Positions 1-12,284 are shown, counted from the stretch's first letter. The stretch: 64,000 nt of DNA from Papiliotrema nemorosa (GCA_032158125.1 JASKOT010000016.1:124001-188000), one strand, 5' to 3'. Numbers and translations are program-made. Notes: generated from the sequence alone by a model not told the origin.

Positions 1-541
1 CCGGAAATCGCACGATTGCGTTCAGAGTCAGCTTCAAAAGACTTGGAAATCATCACACTTCAGAGAAGGAAGAATGAGCTGAAGGAGGATCTGGAAATGC
101 TCAACATTGCCCTGGATTCGAAACAGCAGGAAATCGAGCTGGTCAGTTATTGCGAACTGCGTCATACCTGCAAGAGCTGATCCATAGATGAAGCGCAAGT
201 TCGCAGTGAGGGGTGTGGCAGGCTCGACCCCGCTTGCGTCTTCGCGCAAAGTCAACAATGTCTCTACTGCTGCGACACCCATGTTGAGCGATATCGATAC
301 CCCTCTTCCAGGTCGAATAGGAATGACGACACGCCGTCGATCCTCGGCGGCTTTTGTCACACCTTCGATGGGCTCCCTCAGAGGAAATGGCAAAGTTTTG
401 AAAGGTGGACACGGGACGGACTTGTGGAAAACGGCAAATGCGATCAAGACTGTTGACAAGGTGGAGGAGGAGAATCGGCCACCCGCTCAGCACATGGGGA
501 GCGTGAGAGCATCAGTAAGAAGAGAAAGGGTCCTCGCGTGA
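1..541 (+). CDS. C-terminal part of an unrecognised coiled-coil protein
   Basis: The window opens inside an open frame (bases 1-141) encoding a highly charged, heptad-like segment rich in Leu, Glu, Lys and Gln, typical of a coiled coil. A 46-bp GT-AG intron (142-187) joins it in frame to 188-541, which adds a basic, Ser/Thr/Pro-rich tail with 'RRRSS' and 'PLPGRIG' segments and ends at TGA 539-541. The 5' part lies outside the window, so size and family are unknown. A coiled coil followed by a basic phospho-site-like tail would suit a cytoskeletal or kinetochore-associated protein, but that is only a guess. The gene converges on the eIF2B delta gene, with about 300 bp between the two stops. 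Confidence 0.6.
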
Positions 542-838
542 TAGAAAGGGCTTCGTGTCCCTCTTGCCGACTTTACCACGTCCTACCCTACCGACCCCTT
601 CCTGTATAAAGCTCTACCGGCACAGTGGGTGATTGAGGGCAATCTGAAGCACCATGTTCCAATGCCAAGTACTGGACGCCGTACCGAAAGACGGCATCCT
701 CATGCGGTGTCTTTCACGACTCCTTGGCCTAACTTCACACTTCAGCCCAATCGGAGCTTTCCGGCGAGATGATCAAGATGTTTTCATTGTAAATGAGGTA
801 AAGACATGCATGTATTCGTCACATGAAATCTAAACCGA

Positions 839-2355
839 TCAGGCTGCCCCGCTAGCTTTGCCTAGAACCGTCGGTACAGAACTTGGTGGGATGAACCCAA
901 TCTGACATGTCAGCCGGGACGGGGGAGTCACGCCTGACCACGCTCACCTCTGTGCAAACTGCCGTGATCAAGTTCGGCGGGGTCAGATCGTACATCAAGC
1001 TTGTCAAAGCCAAAGTCGGGGGTAAAGGTTGTTTAAGAGCGACTCCTTGATTTGTCGGGAGGTCGAGCAGAATATCAACCTGACCCAACTCGTTACTTGC
1101 CACACCGTCCAGTACGACCCTCTCGCCGAACTTGTACGTCTCGACACAAGCGACCACGGGCACTTTATGCTCTTTGGCCAACATGGCAACTATGGCTGTC
1201 CCGCTTCGTGAGTAGAGCGCTCCGTCGGAATGTAATGCCGATGCGCCGAGAAGAACCAGAGAGGCCCGTTGGAGGACGGAGGATGCCTGAGGGAGGAGGA
1301 CATAGGTGCAGTCTATGCCTGCGGAGGTGAGAGAGTGGAGGAGGTCTCGCCCTGATCGTCAGACTGGCTCTGGAGATCTGGGTCGACGTACCTTCGTTTA
1401 GAGGTCTCGAGTCGACTACCACGACTTCGAATGATGCGGATGAGTCTTCTTCTTTCATATCTGCCCATGCTTCAAGCAATACTTGTTCCACAATCGATGA
1501 CCTGCCATTAGCTATGACTGGAATGGGATTTAAGGGCCTCACCTGGCATAGGTGACGATGGTAGCTCCGGGATTGATCTTTTCCTTTGCGTGATCGACGA
1601 GCACTTGATCTGCGAATTCAATCCGATCTCGAACATAGATCCCAATAGCATCAACCAAGTATGCTTTTTGCTACACGTCAGTCCCGATGTGTCCTGCTGG
1701 ATTCACTCACTTCCGCATCGGTCCTCTCATCACCTTCACCCAACTTGTTGATCTCGCTCTTCAACCACCTGATTGCATTCCCACCTCCTACCCCTTTTGG
1801 TCTGCACTTGTCTAACCAAGCGATCATAGGACTCAGATATATCGGTAGATCCTTCCACAGATCTGCCGCTTCAGGACATTGATAATCCCGAATGACCTCT
1901 TGAAACGCAGCCATCATGGCGCTGGTTCTGGCATTTGCCCCTCCCAACGTCCCATTCGCCATGAGCGTGCCCAGTCGAATGATCTCCGGATGTAGCTTTC
2001 TGCCATTGAATGCTGCCGCAGTGTCGGGGATGGAATGAGGTGGGAGATGAGAAAAGAAGAGGGTTTGGGAGGATGAAGCTTCGGAAGTTGGTTGAGCGGG
2101 TTGTGTTGTGTTTCGCTTTAGAGCAGGAGGAGGGGGACCGAGCGAAGATGATGCTCCGGCAGACGCGGAAGAGGTTTGACCAGGTCGAGCACGAGAAGGA
2201 TGCTCGGCTGCGTTGGCTCGAGGGTCTTCGGGTCCTGCTGAGCCGCCAGCTGCAGCTCGAGCAGCTACGAGAGCTGCCCTTTTCTCCTTCTTCGAATCCT
2301 TGCCTCCCTTGGGAGGTTTCGCCTTGGGCGTAGAACTCGATGCCTCGTTCGTCAT
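839..2355 (-). CDS. GCD2: Translation initiation factor eIF2B subunit delta
   Basis: Regulatory subunit of the eIF2B complex, which exchanges GDP for GTP on eIF2 in the cytosol and is inhibited by phosphorylated eIF2. I read five exons (2355-1711, 1670-1543, 1501-1392, 1351-948, 901-839) giving about 449 residues. The N-terminal ~110 residues are low complexity (Lys/Ala/Ser/Pro), as is usual for delta subunits. The conserved C-terminal half contains 'ARSSIVEQ', 'VVVVDSRPLNEG', 'VPVVACVETYKF' and 'YDLTPP', and ends 'TEIGFIPPSSVPTVLGK', the normal family terminus. The last 46-bp intron (902-947) is needed to reach that ending; reading through it gives a false tail. The start at 2355 (MTNEAS) was chosen because the upstream in-frame codons look like leader sequence. 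One internal stretch near 1010-1060 aligns poorly and could hide another small intron. Confidence 0.9.
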
Positions 2356-3195
2356 CGTGTAAGACAAGGCCTTTGTGTGAATGAACGAGGAGGAAAAGAC
2401 GGTTCGAGGTGTAGATGAAGAGGTCAAATGCGACTCGAGATTTCTGAAACAAACCTGGTCGAGTGTGGCGGGCAACGTCAGGAAATGATGGACTACCACG
2501 GCGATCCACTTGGCACAAACTGAGCTTGGGTCCGTTGCAGAGCAGCTAAAGGCTCTGGCAGGGATGTATTCAGTGTGACAAGGTATGCATGTGATGCATG
2601 ACGGCCTCCGCACAGAAAGCTGAACTTTGCAGCGTGTCACTTGTACTATCTCTCAATGCCTTTCAGCGATGTCATATCTTCTGCAACGCAGCGGATACAT
2701 GTGAGAGACCTCCAACTATGCTTTATCAGGGATGTCTCCTCTATCAAAGGGCAGTATGCTGAGTGACTTCTCCCCTGACGATCCCACATCCACCAATTTA
2801 TGGAGGTTCGCACGTTTCCGCTCTTTACTACGGAAGTTGCCTTCATTTACGGCTCATCACAGAGTGGGCAATTGCACATGCATATGATATCCAGGAAGAG
2901 CAAGAACATCCACGCTCTCTTGTTCCACTTGACGATTGGCTCCAGTGCTCGTCGACGGGGAGAGACGGGCTGGGATGGATTTCTAACGCTGATTACAATT
3001 CATTACGAAAAGATTTGTAAAAGCCAGACTGGGATAAAATGCGTCGAAATAAATATTTTCTGGATAATATCCCAACATGAGGGAAAACGCGTCTGAAGCG
3101 CGTCTCGACGCGTTTTGGACCACCCTCCCCCCTTCGACGTTTGGATCCCATCCAATACCATCCCAGTGGGTTCATCTTTCCACCTCGCAACCAAC
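2356..3195. other. Divergent intergenic region, GCD2 / MCM2
   Basis: Head-to-head spacer of 840 bp with no convincing gene. The MCM2-proximal end carries two ACGCGT boxes (annotated separately). The GCD2 side is probably its 5' leader. Confidence 0.6.
3087..3113 (+). promoter_or_regulatory. Two MCB-type ACGCGT boxes upstream of MCM2
   Basis: ACGCGT occurs at 3087-3092 and again at 3108-3113, with AGCGCGT between them, about 85-110 bp before the MCM2 ATG. In fungi this is the MluI cell-cycle box bound by MBF-type Swi6/Mbp1 factors, which drive S-phase genes including MCM genes at G1/S. Occupancy is inferred. Confidence 0.6.
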
Positions 3196-6100
3196 ATGGT
3201 AGGTCATGCTCTTCGCAGAACAGTCGGGATACTAATACACAGTCCTCCCCGCCTATGCCACCCTCGTCTCAAGGTCGACCCAAACGAGGTCGATCCCCCG
3301 ACGGTCAAGGGGGTTCTTCCCCTTTACCCGGTCCATCCAACCTGAGATCGTCGCCTCCACCCTCGTCTTTACCGCCTTCATCGCCCCCCGCCCCGTTCTC
3401 GGATCTCGACGATGATGAAGATGTAGGAGATGATGAAGAGGTCGAAATGCGTGCGAGGGGTCGAGCGAGAGATAGAGGAGATGACGATGAAGATGATGAA
3501 GAGGGAGAAGACCTTTTCAACGAGGATATGATGAAGTGAGATTTTGCACTCGTCGCGCGGGATCAAGGCTGACCTCCAGTGATTATGACAGCAACGCTGC
3601 ACTGGACACTTATTCCCAGGCAGACATCGATGATCGATCATCACTCCCTGAAATGTCTCGAGCGGAACGATTGGCCGCTGAACGAGCAATGGAGAGGAGA
3701 GATAGAGGCTTGCCCGGCCGAAGAGCAGGCAGAAGAGACCACATGCCTGCTTTCTTGCAGAGTGATGATGAAGAGGAGACTTTTGGAGATGGTCTATTGA
3801 GCGGTGTCAATACACGCAGAAAGCGAAGGCAATACGACGAGCGCATGGACGAGGATGATGCCGAGGGCGAGGAGGTATGTCGGGTGGACAACAAAGAATT
3901 CAGCTGACAAGTACAGGAGATGTCACTCGAGCATCTCGGCGATGTCAAAGCGGGCTCTATCGCCGAATGGGTCGCTATCGAGGCCGTTCGACGAGCGGTG
4001 CAGAAGCACTTTAGGAGTTTCTTGATGACCTATGTCGATGACAAGGGTCAGTCCGTCTACGGTCAGCGTATCAAGAATTTGGGTGAAAGTGAGTCGACGA
4101 GATCTACCCAATCAAACAAGACTTACCCGTAGTCAACTCGGAGTCGCTTGAAGTCTCTTACATCCATCTCGCCCAGTCCCGACCCATCCTCGCATACTTC
4201 CTCGCCAATTCCCCACAGCCCATGCTGAGCTTGTTTGACGAAGTCGCCCTCGACGCGATCCTTCTTTACTATCCCTCATACGACCGAATCCACTCTGAAA
4301 TCCACGTCCGAATCACCGAACTCCCTACGTCGCTCTCGTTGCGAGACCTGCGACAAGGCAACCTCAACTGTCTCGTCAAGGTCTCCGGAGTGGTCACTCG
4401 CCGAACGGGTGTCTTCCCTCAGCTCAAATACGTCAAGTTTGATTGCGGAAAATGTGGCTCGACGCTCGGTCCTTTCTTCCAGGACACAACCAAAGAGCTC
4501 AAGATTAGCTTCTGTTCGAACTGTGAGAGTCGAGGACCATTCTCGGTCAACTCGGAGCAAACAGTGTACAGGAATTACCAAAAAATGACTTTGCAAGAGT
4601 CTCCTGGATCCGTACCTGCTGGTCGACTGCCACGACATCGAGAGGTCATCCTTCTTTGGGATCTGATAGACGTCGCTAAACCCGGAGAAGAAGTTGTCAG
4701 TTCCTCATCAAGTTTTCAACGCACGAGCTGATGAAGCAGGAGGTCACGGGTATCTACCGAAACAACTTTGACGCATCGCTCAACACCAAGAATGGCTTCC
4801 CTGTCTTTTCGACGGTGCTCGAAGCGAACCACATCAATAAGAAAGAAGACCTGTTTGCGGCGGTTAGGTTGACCGAGGAGGATGTGAAGCAAATTCGACT
4901 GATGGCACGAGACGAGCGAATCTCAAAGCGAATTATCAAGTCGATTGCGCCATCCATCTACGGCCACGACGATATCAAGACTGCGCTAGCGCTGTCGCTC
5001 TTTGGAGGTGTACCCAAGGATATCAACAGGAAACACCGAATCCGTGGAGATATCAATGTATTGTTGCTCGGTGACCCTGGTACCGCCAAATCGCAATTCT
5101 TGAAATATGTCGAAAAGACCGCCAACCGGGCCGTCTTCACTACAGGTCAAGGAGCATCCGCTGTCGGTCTGACTGCTTCGGTCAGGAAAGACGCTGTGAC
5201 AAGGGAGTGGACGCTTGAAGGTGGAGCGTTGGTCCTGGCCGATAAGGGACATTGCCTTATCGACGAGTTTGATAAAATGAACGATGCCGACAGGACATCG
5301 ATTCACGAGGCCATGGAGCAACAATCGATCTCGATTTCCAAAGCCGGTATCGTGACTTCGCTGCAAGCTCGATGTGCTATCGTCGCCGCGGCAAATCCTA
5401 TTCGAGGTCGATACAACCCTACCATCCCCTTTCAGCAAAACGTCGAGCTTACCGAACCCATCTTGTCTCGATTCGACGTCTTGTGTGTCGTCAAGGATGC
5501 GGTGGATCCAGTGCAGGATGAAATGCTGGCTCAATTCGTGGTTGGCAGTCATCTGCGAAGTCACCCCCACTTTGACAGTGAACAGGACGAAGTGCACGTC
5601 TCGACGAGTGTCGACCAGGATGTAAGTGGACTTGTTCAGCGAATGGAACAGTAGCTCATGGCAGATTATCCCGCAAGACATGCTGAGGAAGTACATCATG
5701 TATGCCAAGGAGCACATCCGGCCTAAATTGCACCAGTTGGACCAAGATAAACTGGCTCGACTGTATGCCGATTTACGACGAGAGTCATTGGCGACGGGGT
5801 CGTTCCCCATCACTGTGCGACATTTGGAATCGATGATTCGAATGTCGGAAGCCAGTGCCAAGATGAACCTGAGAGAGTATGTCCGAGCGGACGACATCGA
5901 TCTGGCCATTCAAGTCACGGTTGGATCGTTTGTTCAAGCCCAGAAAATGTCCATCAAGAAGACTCTTGAGCGTGTATGTTGAACCTGCTTGGGAGATAGG
6001 CGCTGCTGACGAATTACAGGGATTCAGGAAATATGTACACCAAGCGACAGATCACGAAGAGCTTGTTTCGTTCTTGCTTGGTCAACTGGTCAAGGAGAAG

Positions 6101-6316
6101 GTCCAGATGTACCGACATCAACGGGGCGAGAACCCGCCCAGCGTCCAGGTCGCGGTACAGCAGCTCGAGACCAGGGCCCAGGAGTTGGAAATCTACGACG
6201 TGGCGCCGTTCCTCAAGAGCAAGCTGTTTGTTGCCAATGGATACAAGGTCGTGCAGAGTGACCAAGGGGGACAAATTGAAAAGGTGTTCACGAGGGTGAA
6301 CGCGGACGAGCTGTAG
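3196..6316 (+). CDS. MCM2: DNA replication licensing factor MCM2
   Basis: Subunit of the MCM2-7 replicative helicase in the nucleus. I infer eight exons: 3196-3198 (ATG alone), 3243-3535, 3580-3874, 3917-4088, 4133-4695, 4740-5621, 5665-5973 and 6020-6316, giving 937 residues, a normal MCM2 size. The N-terminus is acidic and Ser/Pro-rich, as in other MCM2 proteins (DDK target and histone-binding region). A CxxC...CxxC zinc site lies near residues 359-385. The AAA+ core shows Walker A GDPGTAKS (about 553), the MCM Walker B IDEFDKM (about 616), and arginine finger SRFD (about 685). The split start codon (ATG then intron 3199-3242, which has an ACTAATAC branch site) is inferred from frame and from the '[10 protein letters not shown]' N-terminus it creates; the next in-frame ATG is a fallback start. 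Upstream MCB boxes suggest G1/S control. Confidence 0.95.
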
Positions 6317-6453
6317 AAGGATCGAGTACGATTGCTTTGATTTGTTTTTGGTGAGACTTGCTCGTCGTGTCATTTATAGGTAGTACGGCGTGATAGGGTT
6401 TGATTATATGAATTTTGTATGGCCATGTCTAAAGGGGGCTGCCGGATTGAATC

Positions 6454-7451
6454 CTACTTTTTTCCCTTTCGTCTCGGCTGTAAACCTCCACCTACACCTC
6501 CTAGTCCCACACCCTGGACGCCGGTGTCTTTCGTATGTACCTCTCCGCCCTGTTGCTCTATCCTCCTCCTCGTATCCTCCTCTGCTAACCTTCTCAAATC
6601 GTCTTTATCATTATGTCTGACCGGATCGACAGTCTGCGAGGGTGGAGGGACGTTGGCAGACGTGGGGGTAGGTACACTATACCCCTGCCCCGTCTCAGTG
6701 ATATCTGCCTCTCCACTTGGGATCTCCTTTGGGCGATCGTCCTGGGCGGCAAGACGAGAAGGACCAGGTAAAGAACCCCCAAAACTAGGGGCAGAACGGA
6801 TCCGCGAAGGTGCGGCATAGCCTATCGAAGCGTGTTTCTGGGGTGCTTCCCCTGGAAGGGCATATCCCTGTCTTATCCTCTCTTCCGTCTCTCGAGCTTC
6901 GATCTCGGATATACGACCTAAAAGGGTTGATTGGCGAGTAGCGTCGGATTGAAGTTCAGAGAGCGTAGGTGGGGTAGATCGAGTGTGGGATAACCATGCT
7001 GTCCATTGAACTGGCGTCAGTGATGGTCTACCCCACCCATCCTATATCTTACATCCTCCATGGATGTAAAGGGAAGAAAAGGTGAAAGGTGAGGGGGGAA
7101 AGAATGGCTCACTGGGTAAACGATGTTGACCAGTTGTATACTCGTTCATTTGCCTCATTGAGCGATACTTGACGATCCGTTTCATTCGTCCGCCTGAGGT
7201 ATCAGTCTAGCCATTCTAGCCCTGAGAGCAGAGTGCGATTGTGGATAGTCACCTGCTGGATTTGGGAGCTCGTAGAATTTGTTTCCTGTGATTCAGTGTG
7301 AGCGCAAGAGTCAGCGGGTGATTGCTGTACCTGCTAAATCTTTGCCCATAAATTTCTCAAGGCGTCAGTGTCGTGTCTGACAAGATGTAGGATGGCTCAC
7401 TTTGCTTCCGAATGGCAGGTAATTCCTCAGCGAGCTGAAAAAGGACGACAT
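6454..7451 (-). CDS. Mitochondrial complex I assembly factor, NDUFAF2/NDUFA12 (B17.2-like) family
   Basis: Predicted mitochondrial protein that helps assemble NADH:ubiquinone oxidoreductase. Five exons: 7451-7401, 7355-7331 (25 bp), 7285-7253 (33 bp), 7193-7113 and 7010-6454, total 248 residues. Joined, they give 'MSSFFSSLRNYLPFGSK', then 'KFMGKDLAGNKFYE', 'GGRMKRIVKY' and 'LPIQWTAWLSHTR', the diagnostic order of the B17.2 domain (GxDxxGNxFYE, R-R-x-V, P-x-W-x-W-L-x-H-T-R). The family is usually 145-170 residues, so the roughly 150-residue C-terminal tail, rich in Pro, Gly, Arg and Gln and ending in RRKGKK, is an extension. The paralogous structural subunit NDUFA12 is an alternative, but the long tail fits the assembly factor (N7BML type) better. 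The gene is divergent from SPC2 with a 229-bp shared promoter. Confidence 0.85.
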
Positions 7452-7680
7452 GTCGAGGTCCCGATAGATATGCTCTGACAATATCGTCGATCTCTTTGGC
7501 TGGACGTAAGAGGTGGAGGGAAAGGGTCAACTGATAAGACTCACCTATATGTTGATATCAATGCCACGTCATTCAACATGTCACAGCTTCCCCCTCTTTG
7601 TACCCAGACGATTAACCTTCGATGCTCTGCTCGCATCTCATCCACTCAACCACGACAACACGGTGGGGAACGTCTTTGGC

Positions 7681-8674
7681 ATGGCAAAGAAAGCAGGAGC
7701 GAAGAGCTCGACCGGTTCAGGCAGTACCGCCGTGCCGGTACTCGACACCTCTGATTCTGTCACGCGGCGCGACGAGACTCATCTCGGATCACTCGACACG
7801 GACCCATTACCCGAGGTCAAAGTGAACAAGACGAATCTTGTAGAGATCAAAGGAGCATTAGACGATATAGTCAAGAAGGTACCTCTCTCCACTGCTCCAA
7901 AATTAATTCCGGCTGATGGTAGTACTTGACAGACCAAGCTTTTAAAGCTTCCCTCTTACATCCCACTGTGCACCTATCCCTCGGCTACACTTCGGTCATT
8001 TTTGCGCTAGGGTCCGCGTTGTACTCTTTCAAATACCCATTTGAAGAGTCTAAACCGGTCTTATGGGTCGGTGTGACCGTCTGGTTCGCCTTGCAGGGTT
8101 TACTGTGGGCTTGGAAACGATGGGTGGAAAAGGGAGAGGTGTTTAGCGGTAAAAGAAGGCGGATGGTCAAGAGGGTGAGTCCATAATCACTTGGCATAGC
8201 TGTTTTTCTGATCCCCAGATTGAGACGGACTTACTCCAAGTCACATCGTCCACTTCGCTGGATCCACCTACCGCCGCGTCAATCACGTATTCTCCCCATA
8301 CTCGACCTACATCCCCTTCTTCTCTCCCATCTTCACCTACCATGCTTTCACCCTCCAACTCTGACCCTTCTCTACATACCAAACAGACCTCTGGATCCTC
8401 CACCACCTCGACCGTTCCTTCCACCACCAGCTCCAGCAGTCATTCCAGTTCCAAAGGGGGTCCGACGTATTCGTTACAGTTGAACCTGAGCACAACGAGC
8501 AATAATGGGAAATCGTTGTTACACAAGTCGAGGGTGGTGGCAGGACGCGGCATCGGAGAATTCGTGGATGATGAGGGAGGGGTGGAACAGGGAGAGGTGA
8601 TTAGGTGGTTATCTGGTCTGTTGGTAGATGCGGGCTTGGTAGGTGCCGAAGAAGAAGGGACCAAGGAGGACTAG
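7681..8674 (+). CDS. SPC2: Signal peptidase complex subunit 2
   Basis: Non-catalytic subunit of the ER-membrane signal peptidase complex (SPC25/SPC2 family). Exons 7681-7878, 7923-8174 and 8219-8674 encode 301 residues. The conserved core begins 'VNKTNLVEIKGALDD', then 'KKYLTDQAFKASLLHPTV' and 'LALGSALYSFKYPFEESKPV', followed by a second hydrophobic stretch (VGVTVWFALQGLLWAW); these are the paired membrane segments of the family. The acceptor at 7922 rather than 7931 was chosen because it restores the family's K-Y-L-T motif. The C-terminal ~150 residues contain a Ser/Thr/Pro-rich insert before 'YSLQLNLSTTSNNGKS', so the protein is longer than the ~180-residue yeast subunit. The start ATG (MAKKAG) is the first good one in frame. 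Confidence 0.9.
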
Positions 8675-9118
8675 TCAGGCTAGGTGAAGTTTACGAGACT
8701 CAGACATGGTTGAGCCCGGGGCTCTACATGACATTCAAGTGGAATGGGGTGAAATGGGAGCTCGAGGATACCCTACAAGTTGTGTCGATACCCCCTTATA
8801 TTAGTATACCACGACGAGTAATTTTCATGCCCGCTTACGCTCCGTGTTCGCGTGCCTCCCCGTCTAGCATATCGTTCTGTATCGACGAAAGGGATAAGTT
8901 GAGGAAACAGATGGAGATCCTGCGAAACAGCGTGTATCCTCCTCCAAGAGAAATGTAGATACATTGGGAGGTGAGACTCGATTATATGTAATACGGTCGT
9001 GAATCGTCAGGTATTCTACCACTACAGTTAGAAAAGCACTAGCCATGCCGGGTATATCTCTCCAGAATCCTCCATTCGTACGCTTCAGATCCCCACCTCG
9101 CCCCCGTCTGTCCACCTC
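8675..9118. other. Convergent 3' spacer, SPC2 / erdS
   Basis: A 444-bp tail-to-tail region. Short open frames on both strands are not supported by homology or codon pattern. I see only the likely 3' UTRs of the two genes. Confidence 0.6.
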
Positions 9119-11815
9119 CTAATCCTCGAAGAACTTGACAATCTCGTTCAGATCCGTAGCGCCCACTCCATTCTTCGGGTAACAGATCCATACAGGATCT
9201 CCGACAGTTCCAAACTTTTCCCTAAATTGAGCCTTTCGGTTCAATTTCAACGAGGTAGTCACGGCCGCATAACTCCTCGAGAGGAATTTGGCTCTCATAC
9301 CATGGATATGGTGTCCAGGTACAAGTTTTTCGCTGACTCCCGCTCCAAAGGTGAATGGTCCAGGGACGGCCGACAACGCTCGGGACACGAGCACCTCGAT
9401 AGATCCACTGACAGAGTTGGGGAAATCGAGCGCCCATTTGACTTGCCATCCGTGTTCTGGAGAAAGTTGGGCGAGAACAACCATCGCTTGAACTTGCTTG
9501 TCCTTTTCGGCGATAAAGTATTTTCTGTGTGCGGTATCTTTCCACGGTTGAATTTCCGTCAGATGAATCTGCTTGCCCTTGGTTGATCGAGCTGCTTTCC
9601 AATCTTCGATTCGTTTATCGACCTTTTGTCGTAGTTCGTCGGTTGGTTTCTCCTCAGAAATGTCCACGCCTTCTCGCTCTAGACGTCTCTCTTCGTGGCT
9701 GTAATCCTTCTTTTGCAGGTTGTCAGTGTTGACACGTTGTTCCTCGGTACATGTCAAAGTCCTCCATCGCAGCTGACCGGCGAGGTATTCTTGCACTTCG
9801 GAAGAGACCAACATCCAGATCGGTGTAAGTTTCAATTCGTCCCGGACAAATTTGAGGAACGACCAGATGACTTCGGCGTATTGTGATCTGTCGCAGAGGG
9901 GATCTCCAGCCACCATGCAGAACTTTTTCTGCTTGACGTAGCCTATCGCAGCCCCGGTATGCTCGTGTCGCCAAATCTCAAACCTGTCGTCCAGCCAGGA
10001 TGTATTGGTCGCATCACCATAGTTGGCGATAAGTTCTTCCACGGGTGGAAGGTTACCCTTCTCGTGTCGGCGCAAGGTGGAAGCCTCGGGATGAGGCAGG
10101 GATTTGGGTTTGGCCGGGAGGGATTTCGGATCCCGGTGGAAGAGGGAGGCGAAGCGAACATTGCCAAGGTTGAGGAGAAGGAAGACGACCCGTTCTAGTC
10201 CCAAGCCAGCCCCACCATGTGGTGGGACACCCCAGTCAAACGCCTCGAGGTACTCTTTCATGGACCCCTCGTCGATACCCGCGTTCTTCATGCTTAGCCG
10301 CAGCTTTGCCGGGTCATTTATACGTTGTCCACCGGTACATATCTCTTGACCTCGGACAAACATGTCAAACGAGTTGGTGAATTCCCCATCGGTCATGGTG
10401 TAGAACGGTCGAGCAGATTTGGGGAACTTGTCCAGGACGTAAAAGTCAGTCTTGTACTTTTCCTTGACGAGCTCTCCGAGTCGAATTTCATCCCGGGTCG
10501 ACAGATCCTCTACTTCCACATCCCGCCCATCATCCCGCAGCATCTGTATACCCTCGATGAATGGAATGATGGGAGTCTCCTCCAGCCAAACGAGATCCTC
10601 ACTCGGCCAACGTTCTTTGACTCGCTCGACTTCGACTCGCATCTCGTAGACCGCTTTGAAGATGGATTTCAGGGTGTGTGTAAGGACGTGAACAATCTCG
10701 TGGTAATCTTGCGAAATGGTCATTTCGATATCGAGTCCAGTGTACTCGGTTAAATGTCGATGAGTGTTGGAGTTCTCGGCTCGGAAAACTGGCCCGACCT
10801 GGCATGTCAGCCAAGCTCATGAGAACACACTTGAGCTCACCTCGAAGACCTTCCCAAAGTCTGCCGAAATCGCCATCTGCTTTGCCAGCTGCGGACTCTG
10901 CGCCAAAAACGCCGTCCTTCCAAAGTAATTCACCTTGAACACCTCGGCCCCACTCTCCGTCGCTGCGGGTTGCAGCTTTGGCGTTGACAGTTCGATAAAT
11001 TCCCTCTCGTAGAGACTCTCCCTAAACGCCTGCATGATCTTGGATCGAATCCTGAAAACGGCCTGGTTGGCCGGATGACGCAAGTCGACGATTCTCGCTT
11101 CTAGTCGTTTATGGACCGGTTCCGAATCTTCTCTATACAAGTCGAACGGCAGCTCGTGAGAGTCGGCGACGAGGTGAATGGAGTGGATGGTGACTTCGAG
11201 GTGGTGGATTGAGGCGCTTTTGACGGGTTCTTTCGGTCGGACCAATGTCCCGGTCACCTGGACGATGGATTCTGGTGGAAGACGTTGAGTCCATTTGACC
11301 ATGAATGCCGATCCGTCGTCCTTGTGTAGAACACCTTGTATCGTATCCGTCTGATCTCTGAACAGCAAAAAGTCCAATGCCGCAGAGACTTTTCTCTGCG
11401 TGTGGATTCTCGCTCGAAACGTCACTTCTGCTCCTTCGTCCAATTCTCCTATACTTCTCACGGTGATGATCTCCCCAGGATGGTTCAACTCTCCATATCG
11501 CTGCAACACAGCAGGATCTTCTGATTGTCTAGCTCTTTCCTCTTCTTCATGTCGTTGTTGGTCCAGAGACGATCTGGCAGACCTCTGCCTCTCCTCCTTT
11601 TCCTCCTTGGCCAGTCGGTGGTGTTCGTGTCGAGCATGCGCCTTGCCCAATGGCGAGGCCGAGCCACTACTGGGAGGTTTCTCAGACCCGCCACTGCCCA
11701 AGTTCTTGAGAGCATGGGTCAGTTTGGCGAGACCATGAGGTTTACCATTGGCGTCTGGGGTTGGGTGACCATTCGGCGTAGAGTTGCCTGGGCTGACGGG
11801 AGAGGCTACCGCCAT
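9119..11815 (-). CDS. erdS: AspRS-DUF2156 fusion, ergosteryl-3beta-O-L-aspartate synthase (ErdS) type
   Basis: Two exons (11815-10841 and 10798-9119, 42-bp intron) encode 884 residues. Residues 1-125 are low complexity with a charged Lys/Arg/Glu helix. About 130-235 is an OB-fold anticodon-binding domain ('VTFRARIHTQRKVS', 'VQVTGTLVRPKEP'). About 245-550 is a class IIb AspRS core with 'QSPQLAKQM', motif 2 'VFRAENSNTHRHLTEYTGLD' (about 329-348) and motif 3 GLGLER (R about 528). A normal cytosolic AspRS would end there. Here the frame continues for about 330 residues with a DUF2156/GNAT-like aminoacyl-tRNA transferase domain ('FEIWRHEHTGAAIGYVKQKK', 'FCMVAGDPLCDR', 'PIWMLVSSEVQEYL', 'GVSEKLVPGHHIHGMRAKF'). 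This is the ErdS arrangement, in which Asp-tRNA made by the first half is used by the second to aspartylate ergosterol. The identification rests on domain order; activity is inferred. Its divergent neighbour is a candidate Erg-Asp hydrolase. Confidence 0.9.
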
Positions 11816-12271
11816 GTTGGGCTGGGTGACAGAGGAGGTGGGGGATGTTGTTCTTGTTGTTCTTCCGTCTATTTATGTCCCAGGCAGGGTCGTGGTTGCC
11901 AAGGTGCGAGAAGGAGTGGGAGGGGATACGAGGTAGGTATTAAGACTTGACACTGGACAAAGAAGGGGGGTGATGTCATCCCCCCTCTACACACCCACGG
12001 ATGCGAAATGTGCAGCTCTGATTACATAATCCGCTCAAACACCACCGACTTGGTACTAGACCCTATCGCCATGTCAATTCGCAACCATGCTCATCGATAT
12101 GAATGACTGGAAGACCCATCACAGCATTCAGCAGTGGAGATGATTAGATAACTTTGGCAGCTGGAATCGCCTTGGCAATTCCTGCTCACAGTTTCCAACC
12201 GTGACAAGGTTAATGGCCCGAGGAACATATATGCAGCGGTGATCGCCGCTCAGTCGCCACTTTCGCCCTCC

Positions 12272-12284
12272 GGGGGGGGGGGGG
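12272..12284. repeat. Homopolymer run of 13 G
   Basis: Thirteen consecutive G residues after CTCC, in the erdS/hydrolase promoter. It may be length-variable, or its length may be a sequencing artefact. Confidence 0.8.

Noticed and set aside
4986..5909. 307-codon minus-strand frame antisense to MCM2
   Set aside because: It lies over the conserved AAA+ core and has no recognisable protein features; the codon regularity of the sense gene explains it.
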